Assembly (NCBI RefSeq): GCF_014647375.1
Contig: NZ_BMPB01000002.1
Location: 62,001 to 126,000, forward strand
Length of the DNA stretch: 64,000 nt
From: Parabacteroides faecis
GTDB taxonomy: Bacteria; Bacteroidota; Bacteroidia; Bacteroidales; Tannerellaceae
Direction of reading: 5' to 3'
The position numbers and the translations under genes are program-made. Below the pieces are notes generated by a model. It was given only the letters and a program-made list of their open reading frames with translations. It did not search any database and was not told where the DNA came from. Below are positions 8,380-15,270 of the stretch, piece by piece (the stretch's first letter is position 1; every line of letters begins with the position of its first letter).

Positions 8380-9318
8380 ATGAGAAGACTATTTTATCTG
8401 TTTATAGCTTTATTATTGGTTTCCGGAGGATTCGCACAACAAAATGTGTCTCCCTTCACGATGGATGATATTAAGAACTGGACTGGAACCGGACCGAATC
8501 GGGCAGCTTTAGCAGTTCAGTGGGTTACCGGTGAAGACCCGACTGAACTGGTCGCGGAAGATATTCATTTTCTTGTATGGGGCTATCGCTGGGAAGATGG
8601 GGAGAAACCTTCTGCCCTGGATATGATACGTGCCGTTGCCCAAAATGATTCACGTTTTTATGTAATGCTGGGAGATGCAGGAAAGGATCCTGTCATCTGG
8701 GGATTTGGATATGATGCCGATAACAGCGGTTCTTTTTCCCTCTTGAACAAAACTACTTCCGTAACCATTAAACAGGATCAGTTTGTTGATGGAGTAGTTT
8801 CTCTCAAAGCTGATCCGGATGGTTTCAGGCCGGTGGATGTTGCTGATTACTGGATGGGAGGATGGAAAGAATATTATTGTTCATATTATACTGGCCCTGT
8901 AGGAAACGAGGCTCCTTCTACAGCCGATTTCCAATACTCGCAGTTTGGGGCAAGCCAGCGTTATCTGACAAACGGTTCCTGGGATGCCTGGACCTTGTCG
9001 GCCATCGATTATGTCAGTGAACAGAATACTCCGCCGGTTTCTAAACTGATGCAGGCTGCCGAGGCTAATGATCCTACCGGCAATGAATCATTGTCGTTTT
9101 CAGATACGAAAGTATATTATTTTGCCCGGACATTATTTATGGAGAATATGAATGATTATACTTGCCGGATTGTATCGATGAATGGTAGTGTCGTAAAGTA
9201 TTTCCTGGTCCGGGATGAAAAAGAAGTTCTTCCTGTAAATCTGCAAAAAGGTATTTATATATTATCTGCAGTCAAAGGAAATAAATCGGTATCCTATAAA
9301 TTTGTAGTAAACGATTAA
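8380..9318 (+). CDS. exported protein of unknown function in the B12 operon, T9SS-like C-terminal domain
   Basis: Last gene of the operon, 15 bp after btuB. 312 residues with a cleavable signal (LLVSGGFAQQ). The middle has no motif I recognise: it is rich in Trp, Asp and Gly (VTGEDPTELVAEDIHFLVWGYRWEDGEKP; DVADYWMGGWKEYYCSYYTG). Such stretches are seen in uncharacterised surface proteins encoded in Bacteroidota cobalamin loci. The final ~60 residues (CRIVSMNGSVVKYFLV then LQKGIYILSA and KFVV) resemble the type A sorting domain of type IX secretion substrates. There is no lipobox, so if surface-exposed it would use that route instead of a lipid anchor. It could be an accessory corrinoid-binding protein; this is inference from location. 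Confidence 0.7.
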   Translation: MRRLFYLFIALLLVSGGFAQQNVSPFTMDDIKNWTGTGPNRAALAVQWVTGEDPTELVAEDIHFLVWGYRWEDGEKPSALDMIRAVAQNDSRFYVMLGDAGKDPVIWGFGYDADNSGSFSLLNKTTSVTIKQDQFVDGVVSLKADPDGFRPVDVADYWMGGWKEYYCSYYTGPVGNEAPSTADFQYSQFGASQRYLTNGSWDAWTLSAIDYVSEQNTPPVSKLMQAAEANDPTGNESLSFSDTKVYYFARTLFMENMNDYTCRIVSMNGSVVKYFLVRDEKEVLPVNLQKGIYILSAVKGNKSVSYKFVVND

Positions 9319-9353
9319 CTGGCTGTTTGGAGATATTATTTTACTGAATAACA

Positions 9354-9404
9354 AAGAAAGTGGGACGAGTCTTATTTCAATAGATTCGTCCCACTTTCTT
9401 TTAG
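9354..9404. terminator. bidirectional intrinsic terminator
   Basis: Perfect 15-bp stem AAGAAAGTGGGACGA (9354-9368) with its complement at 9386-9400 and a 17-nt loop. T-rich on either strand, it separates the convergent B12 operon and HAD phosphatase gene. Confidence 0.88.
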
Positions 9405-9417
9405 CGAAAAAGGTTGT

Positions 9418-10053
9418 TTACCATTTCATATAATCTTCTAAAGTGATCTTCTCGAAGTTCGGTATCACTTCATAAACTTTATCTTTTAGTGATTCTTCCG
9501 GATTGGTAGTGCTCAGTCCGACGACCCGCATACCTGCAGCTGTACCGGCTTGTATCCCGGCAAAGGAATCTTCAAAGACAAGACAGTCGGAAGGGGAGAC
9601 ACCCAGATCGTTTGCTGCCAGCAGGTAACACATCGGGTCCGGTTTGCCTTTGGTGATACGGTCGGCGGTAACGATTGTATCGAACATGCCTTCCAGGTGA
9701 TGTAATTTGAATGCACGTTCCACTTTTGAGTTGTCGGAGCTGGTGACCAGGCCCATTTGTACACCCTGCTCTTTCAGCAAATGCAGAAATTCCAGAGAAC
9801 CCGGCATGGCAGGCAGGGGCATTGTACTTTCATATTCGGTCGATTCCTTTATTACCATCTGACGGAATTCTTCCGGACGGTCGGAAAAATACTTTTCCAT
9901 TATGTAAGGGAGTGTTGTGCCTTTGATAACAGCTGCGAAGTTGTCTATGCCGGTTCCATACCGTTCGCCTGCTTCATTCCAGAAAATATCATAAATTGGT
10001 TCAGTGTCGACTATCACACCGTCAAAGTCAAAGAGAGCCGTTTTTAATTTCAT
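9418..10053 (-). CDS. HAD-superfamily sugar-phosphate phosphatase/phosphoglucomutase-like
   Basis: 211-residue cytoplasmic HAD hydrolase of the beta-phosphoglucomutase/phosphatase subfamily (IA). Motif I is FDFDGVIVDTE with Asp9 (nucleophile) and Asp11 (acid/base); motif II is LVTSSD; motif III is the Lys in TKGKPDP; motif IV is VFEDSFAGIQAG. A helical cap lies between motif I and motif II (about residues 17-80). The set is complete, so it should be active. Subfamily IA members act on phosphorylated sugars or do mutase chemistry; the sequence does not fix the substrate. Monocistronic between its own -7 element and a bidirectional terminator. Confidence 0.88.
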   Translation of the reverse strand: MKLKTALFDFDGVIVDTEPIYDIFWNEAGERYGTGIDNFAAVIKGTTLPYIMEKYFSDRPEEFRQMVIKESTEYESTMPLPAMPGSLEFLHLLKEQGVQMGLVTSSDNSKVERAFKLHHLEGMFDTIVTADRITKGKPDPMCYLLAANDLGVSPSDCLVFEDSFAGIQAGTAAGMRVVGLSTTNPEESLKDKVYEVIPNFEKITLEDYMKW

Positions 10054-10084
10054 AAAAATACCTTTATTGATTACATTTTGGTGG

Positions 10085-10092
10085 CAAAGATA
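10085..10092 (-). promoter_or_regulatory. -7 element (TATCTTTG) for the HAD gene
   Basis: Exact TAnnTTTG match on the minus strand, 32 bp upstream of the start at 10053. Confidence 0.55.
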
Positions 10093-10166
10093 AGCCTATT
10101 TCTTTGAAAAAGATTCTTCTGCTGTAAAATAGCTACACTTTAGCAGTACATTTATGAATAATATTT

Positions 10167-10174
10167 TATCTTTG
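10167..10174 (+). promoter_or_regulatory. -7 element (TATCTTTG) for the DUF1080 gene
   Basis: Exact TAnnTTTG match 75 bp upstream of the ATG at 10250, leaving a leader of about 70 nt. Confidence 0.5.
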
Positions 10175-10249
10175 TGCCCGTACACATGTGTTGCTTGACA
10201 GACCAGTAGATACTATTTACTTATTTATAATACCTAAAAGAAAAACAGA

Positions 10250-11626
10250 ATGAAAGCATCTTTGAAGTTTGCAGCCTTGTCTTTAGCGCTGCTTTGTTCT
10301 TGTCAGCCGAATGATGGTTGGCAAAAGTTATTCAATGGTAAAGACCTTACCGGTTTCAAACAATTGAATGGGGAAGCACCCTATCGGGTAGAAGACGGTT
10401 GCCTGGTGGGAACTTCCGTGACGGGTCAGCCGAACAGCTTTATGGCTACCGAGCAGGAATATGGAGATTTTATCCTGGAATTTGAAGCCTTGTGTGATCC
10501 TTCGCTGAACTCAGGTGTACAGTTTCGCAGCGAAAGCCGTCCGGATTATCAGAATGGGCGTGTGCATGGTTATCAGTGCGAGATGGACCCTTCCGACAGA
10601 GCCTGGAGCGGTGGCGTTTATGACGAAGCCCGTCGTGGTTGGCTGGTAACGCTTGTCGATAACAAACCCGGGCAAGCAGCTTATAAGAAGACAGATTGGA
10701 ACAAATACCGCATCGAAGCTATCGGTAACAATATCCGCATTTGGCTGAATGGTGTAAATACTGCCAATCTGTATGACGATGAAACGGCAAAAGGTTTTAT
10801 TGCATTCCAGGTACATGGTATCGGAAAGAATACCGATCTGGAAGGTAAGGAAATCAAATGGCGTAATATCCGTATAAAGACTGAAAACCTGGAAGCGGAA
10901 CGTATGCAGGGCACATTAGCTCCGGAAGTGAACCGTGTACCCAATTATCTGACCGATGCAGAAAAAGCGGATGGCTGGAATCTGTTATTCGACGGTCAGA
11001 CAACAACCGGTTGGCGTGGTGCCCATAAAGAAGCATTCCCTGACCACGGTTGGAAAGTAGAAGACGGACAGTTGATCGTATTGAAATCAGGTGGAGGTGA
11101 ATCTACAAACGGCGGTGATATCGTAACCGATAAAGAATATGCAGCATTCGAACTGAGCCTGGAATTCAAAATTACTCCGGGAGCAAACAGCGGTATCAAA
11201 TATTTTGTAACGGAAGCAGAGAAACCGAGCGGTTCCGCTTATGGCCTGGAATATCAGATATTGGACGACCAGCGTCATCCGGATGCTAAATTATACACTA
11301 CCGTTCCCGGCAGCCGTACACTGGCCAGCCTTTACGATATGATGCCCGCAAAGAACAAACGTTTCAATGGTGTAGGAAACTGGAACCAGGCTGTCCTGAA
11401 AGTATTTCCTGACAATCGTGTGGAACATTGGCTGAATGGTTTCAAGACATTGGAATATGAACGCGGTTCGGATGCTTTCCGCGAAATGGTAAAAGGAAGT
11501 AAATATGCAGCCCCGTCTTATAACGAGAAAAGACGCTTCGGCGAAGCTCCCCAGGGACATCTCCTGTTACAGGATCATGGCGATGAGGTCGCTTTCCGCA
11601 GTATCAAGATCAAAGAACTGAAATAG
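10250..11626 (+). CDS. lipoprotein with two DUF1080 (3-keto-disaccharide hydrolase-like) domains
   Basis: 458 residues; lipobox LLCSC near residue 18, with QPNDG after it (not strongly acidic, so periplasmic face is possible). Two copies of the DUF1080/LamG-like sandwich follow: about 22-195 (WQKLFNGKDLTGFKQLNG... EDGCLVGTS... NSGVQFRSE) and about 236-455 (WNLLFDGQTTTGWRGAHKEAF... EDGQLIVLKSG... NSGIKYFVTE). Each ends with the HLLLQDHG/AFQVHG type strand typical of the family. DUF1080 proteins include hydrolases of 3-keto-glucosides; tandem-domain forms are frequent in Bacteroidota. Nothing adjacent identifies the glycan. Ends 23 bp from the convergent GT39 gene. Confidence 0.85.
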   Translation: MKASLKFAALSLALLCSCQPNDGWQKLFNGKDLTGFKQLNGEAPYRVEDGCLVGTSVTGQPNSFMATEQEYGDFILEFEALCDPSLNSGVQFRSESRPDYQNGRVHGYQCEMDPSDRAWSGGVYDEARRGWLVTLVDNKPGQAAYKKTDWNKYRIEAIGNNIRIWLNGVNTANLYDDETAKGFIAFQVHGIGKNTDLEGKEIKWRNIRIKTENLEAERMQGTLAPEVNRVPNYLTDAEKADGWNLLFDGQTTTGWRGAHKEAFPDHGWKVEDGQLIVLKSGGGESTNGGDIVTDKEYAAFELSLEFKITPGANSGIKYFVTEAEKPSGSAYGLEYQILDDQRHPDAKLYTTVPGSRTLASLYDMMPAKNKRFNGVGNWNQAVLKVFPDNRVEHWLNGFKTLEYERGSDAFREMVKGSKYAAPSYNEKRRFGEAPQGHLLLQDHGDEVAFRSIKIKELK

Positions 11627-11649
11627 TTCTGTTTTGAATTGAAATAAGT

Positions 11650-13416
11650 TTATTCTATACGAAGGAAGCTGCACAGGAGAACCGGTCGGCGTACTTCGTG
11701 AATGATACGTTCAGAGGAGGTCAGTATATTAAATGTATATTGGCCTCCATAATTTTTTTGTACGATTTCCAGATCGCTGGGAGTGGCAAAGAAGAATCCT
11801 TCCTTAGGCATCACCTCCTCAAAATTATGGAAACGGTTACCCAGATAGAAGTTAAGTCCGTACAGGTTCCTGTATACTTTGAGGTTGTTCATGACGAACA
11901 TATTATCCTTAGTCAGCGGATATTCTTTCATCACCCTTTCTGCAAAAGGACGGGCCGAACCTTCCTGACGGATACCGCGCATAATAACTCCGTCGACCAG
12001 TAAATTGATCGCAAAGGTCAGTGCTATCGTAGCATAAAGAATCTTGATGTTTATCTTCTTGGACATTTGATAAAGCACAGTCAGTAGGGCTATCAATACG
12101 ATGATAACGATACAGACAGTCAGTCCGCAACCGGAAGAGAACATGTTGGATACGGCTTCCACCTGTGTAAGGGTAGAAGGACGGCTGGTGTATTGGGATG
12201 CAATGGCAACCGGATCGATAATACCTGTCATTGTCAATCCGATAGCGATCAGTACGACCGTCGTGACGGAGACCAGGAAAGCAGCGAATATACGGGTTAC
12301 CTTTGTCCTGTATTCAGTGATATAGATGGCATATTGAGCCAGGAATATAGCAATGAACGGATAGGCAGGCATCAGGTATACGCTTCTCTTACTCGATGGA
12401 AGACTATAGAAAAAGATAATGCAGACCAAAGCCACCAGGCTGAACAACTTCTCCTTTTCCATTGATAGAATGTTGTTCCAGCTATCTTTGGCGATCTGCT
12501 TGAAAGAGATATTCTTTAATTGCCATTTCAGTCCGAATATAGAAAAGAAGAAAAAGATTGTCCAGGGGATAAAACCACCCGCTAAAGTGACAAAGTTATA
12601 CCATACTCCGTTCTCATGTCCTAAATCATAAGTGATATCAGGCGTATCGAGATGGAAGAAACGGCCGAAATTTTCTGCAAGTACGACATTCAGGAATTTG
12701 TCTCCTCCCTGCTTCCAGGCTGCAATATACCATAACAACGGCAGGAACGAGGACGCAACGCCGATATAAAGAAGTGCTTTGAAGATAGTCAGCAGGCTAT
12801 ATTTACGGAGCATCAGCAAATAGACTCCGAATACGAACAAAGGCAGGATAATGCCTACCGGCCCTTTGGTCAGTACTGCACACCCCAATAGGATCGGGAT
12901 AATGATCGGCAGGCCCTTCAGTTCGAGCCTGTCTTCCCAGCGGAACAATTGGTAAAGCCCGATGACAATAAAAGTCGTCAGCAACATATCGACCCGGGTA
13001 GTCATGGCCGCCCGGTGCATCTCCACACAAGTAAGCAAGAGGAGGGTGGCGATAAATGCTTGTTGAAACTTTATCCTTCGCCCGAAAAAGACCAGCGTGC
13101 ATCCCATCAGGCAGATAAAGGCAAGGGTAGACGGCAGGCGCGAAGTGAACTCCGATACATATCCCTGCGGATAAGAGAAAGCAGCCATCAGCCAATGTGC
13201 CATCGGAGGTTTGTAAGCAAACTCGTTGGCATAAACCTGCGGCAGAACCCAGTTGCCGGTTTCAAGCATGGATATGGCAACTGATGCTTCGCGTGGTTCC
13301 CCTTTCGTTGAGAAATCTCCCAACCCTATCCAGGGAAGGACGGAGATTATACAGATTATGATAACCATTGTTACCGGCTTTTGCAGGTAGAGATATTGTA
13401 ATGTCGGTGTACGCAT
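11650..13416 (-). CDS. GT39/ArnT-like membrane glycosyltransferase
   Basis: 588-residue polytopic inner-membrane protein of the PMT/ArnT superfamily (GT39 or GT83), using polyprenyl-phosphate-linked sugars in the periplasm. An ATG at 13416 is preferred over an upstream TTG at 13467. The first periplasmic loop has the family motif GEPREASVAISMLETGNWVL followed by YKPPMAHWLMA, matching the catalytic acidic loop and KPPL motif of ArnT-type enzymes. About a dozen membrane segments follow, then a soluble C-terminal part. Possible roles are lipid A modification or protein O-mannosylation; the GT2 polyprenol-P-mannose synthase at 54174 could supply a donor, but that link is speculative. Confidence 0.85.
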   Translation of the reverse strand: MRTPTLQYLYLQKPVTMVIIICIISVLPWIGLGDFSTKGEPREASVAISMLETGNWVLPQVYANEFAYKPPMAHWLMAAFSYPQGYVSEFTSRLPSTLAFICLMGCTLVFFGRRIKFQQAFIATLLLLTCVEMHRAAMTTRVDMLLTTFIVIGLYQLFRWEDRLELKGLPIIIPILLGCAVLTKGPVGIILPLFVFGVYLLMLRKYSLLTIFKALLYIGVASSFLPLLWYIAAWKQGGDKFLNVVLAENFGRFFHLDTPDITYDLGHENGVWYNFVTLAGGFIPWTIFFFFSIFGLKWQLKNISFKQIAKDSWNNILSMEKEKLFSLVALVCIIFFYSLPSSKRSVYLMPAYPFIAIFLAQYAIYITEYRTKVTRIFAAFLVSVTTVVLIAIGLTMTGIIDPVAIASQYTSRPSTLTQVEAVSNMFSSGCGLTVCIVIIVLIALLTVLYQMSKKINIKILYATIALTFAINLLVDGVIMRGIRQEGSARPFAERVMKEYPLTKDNMFVMNNLKVYRNLYGLNFYLGNRFHNFEEVMPKEGFFFATPSDLEIVQKNYGGQYTFNILTSSERIIHEVRRPVLLCSFLRIE

Positions 13417-13511
13417 ATTCTTTTTGTAAAGGACTAAACCAGTTAATGTCGTTATATCAATTTGCAAAAGAACAATTTTTTACGGACTTTTTCCGCATTT
13501 TAGATAACTTT

Positions 13512-15071
13512 TTATGTCCCTAAAGATTCTTTGATAGAGGAACGGATCACTTCTGCATCCTCTTTGTTTTCCTTTAATATGGAAAGGATGAGGTTCAGAT
13601 AGCTCTCTTTGTTACTGATTCCGCAGATGTTACACAAGCGGCTTTGCGGGAGCATTCCTTTCTGATTGTACACACGGAGGATATTTTTGTAGTCTCCCGT
13701 TTCAGTATATTGAATGAATTTATCCTTGATGCCGCTGTATATTTCGTCGACATGCACGTTGAAGCGTATGCTTTCTACATGTTCGGTCAGTTGCTCGACA
13801 GTCGTTATCTTACGGTCGACGGTTGTCTCCAGTTTCTTACGGACACGATGTTTGGCATGCAGGATCACCTGGCTTTCCAGGTCTTTTTCAAACAGTTTGA
13901 TCACATTATCCTTTACCTGCTCGAAGACTTGTTCGGGGTCTCTCATCAAGCGGCGGGCCACTGTTTTGATAACCGGTTCGAGCATCAGCAGGTTTTCTAC
14001 TTCGGCTACGTCGGGGACAAAGATATGCTGGTCGCGCAGATAGTCTATCTCTCCCTGCGTACGGCGGTCACGGTCTACAATGCCCATCGATTCCAGCGTA
14101 TGGAAATCCTGTAACTGGCGGAAAGCTTTCGTTGTTTCGATCACTTTCTGGCAGCCACCCATCGGTTTGACCATAAAGTCGGGGAAGATTAACGGGTAGA
14201 GTCGGTTGTCGATGCTGTTGGAGTCGGTTCCTTCGATAAACAGGATCGGCTTGCGGCTTCCTAGTATGTCGATATAGACCTCTTCGGGCAGGCTGTCGCT
14301 TCCTTCTATCAGTTGGTAATCCCACACATGGGCATCGGCATTATAATCCCTGATCCATATTCGTTTACCTTCCGGACGGGAGGTCGCAAAGTCGATGTCG
14401 TGTGTCAGATAGACATACGTGCAGTCCGGACGCAAAGCCTCTATTTCGTCCCATAACAGGTTCTTGATAGAGTTATGAAGCAGTATTTCCGGCTCTTCGA
14501 TAATCAGCAATTCATTGGGGCGGGCACAGAGCACAGCACCGATCAGATAGAAGACAATCTTTTCTCCGTCGCTCATCCTTCCGGCTGTATAGGAGTTACC
14601 GTTGCGACTGGTCGAGGCGAGTTCGATAAAGCCCGACTTACGTACCAGCCGGTTGTGTGGGAACATCTTTTCCCAGATTGTCTGTATCCGGTCGATCTTG
14701 GTGACGGGTGGGGGAAGGTCGGGATGCAGTTTGCATGCTTCTTTATAGTTTACTGCCACTTCAAACTCTTCGCTTTGCAGGCGGAGAATCAGTTTTTCGT
14801 AGTCCGACAGCCGGGGCATGAAGATCCGTTCCGCTATCATCGACTGCATGCGGGCCAGTTCGTTGCCTTCCGACGAAACCGGCTCTTCGTTGCTGCATAA
14901 GAACAACGAATGCATTCCTGATATCTTTTTAGCATTCTCAGCATAGCGTTCCTGCAAATCTCTGCCGAACGAACTTTTACCGGCTCCGTTAGCTCCGATC
15001 ACAACCAGTACTTTCGTTTCAAGCACAGTCGGTTCCAAAGCATTCAATCTGGTGGGGAGAATCAGTTCCAT
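13512..15071 (-). CDS. single-chain ABC-type ATPase with DUF4435 (TOPRIM-like) nuclease domain
   Basis: 519 residues. The N-terminal ATPase has Walker A GANGAGKSS (26-34), signature-like MSDGEK (166-171), Walker B LLIIEEPE (188-195) and H-loop LTHD (His224). A second domain from about 272 has TOPRIM-type acids: Glu280 in ILFIEGTD and Asp333/Asp335 in IVDRDRR. This matches AAA_21 plus DUF4435, the domain pair of OLD-like proteins and of the PARIS anti-phage system (AriA ATPase, AriB DUF4435), here in one chain. All key residues are present. A C-terminal helical region holds CNICG. The gene has its own -7 element and no partner toxin. DUF4435 ATPases are also common chromosomal genes in Bacteroidales, so a defence role is an inference. 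Confidence 0.85.
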   Translation of the reverse strand: MELILPTRLNALEPTVLETKVLVVIGANGAGKSSFGRDLQERYAENAKKISGMHSLFLCSNEEPVSSEGNELARMQSMIAERIFMPRLSDYEKLILRLQSEEFEVAVNYKEACKLHPDLPPPVTKIDRIQTIWEKMFPHNRLVRKSGFIELASTSRNGNSYTAGRMSDGEKIVFYLIGAVLCARPNELLIIEEPEILLHNSIKNLLWDEIEALRPDCTYVYLTHDIDFATSRPEGKRIWIRDYNADAHVWDYQLIEGSDSLPEEVYIDILGSRKPILFIEGTDSNSIDNRLYPLIFPDFMVKPMGGCQKVIETTKAFRQLQDFHTLESMGIVDRDRRTQGEIDYLRDQHIFVPDVAEVENLLMLEPVIKTVARRLMRDPEQVFEQVKDNVIKLFEKDLESQVILHAKHRVRKKLETTVDRKITTVEQLTEHVESIRFNVHVDEIYSGIKDKFIQYTETGDYKNILRVYNQKGMLPQSRLCNICGISNKESYLNLILSILKENKEDAEVIRSSIKESLGT

Positions 15072-15094
15072 AGAAGTACAGCTTATTTTTCTTC

Positions 15095-15102
15095 CAAAGA
15101 TA
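15095..15102 (-). promoter_or_regulatory. -7 element (TATCTTTG) for the ATPase-DUF4435 gene
   Basis: Exact minus-strand TAnnTTTG match, 24 bp upstream of the start codon at 15071. Confidence 0.6.
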
Positions 15103-15151
15103 ATGAATTTATTCGTATTCTGTCATTATTTTTTGTACTGCCGGAAAACAA

Positions 15152-15197
15152 AAGCAGGAAAGAATGTCCTTTTCGACCGGACTGTTCTTTCCTGCTT
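15152..15197 (-). terminator. intrinsic terminator downstream of the GH78 gene
   Basis: Perfect 13-bp stem AAGCAGGAAAGAA (15152-15164) with its complement at 15185-15197, plus an inner GTCC/GGAC pairing; a T-rich tract follows on the minus strand. Confidence 0.8.
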
Positions 15198-15270
15198 CAG
15201 GTTCTCTTATATGTTAGTTGATCACAGTGTGTACAAATGATATACGTTCTGTTCCTTTGAGAGAAACGAA

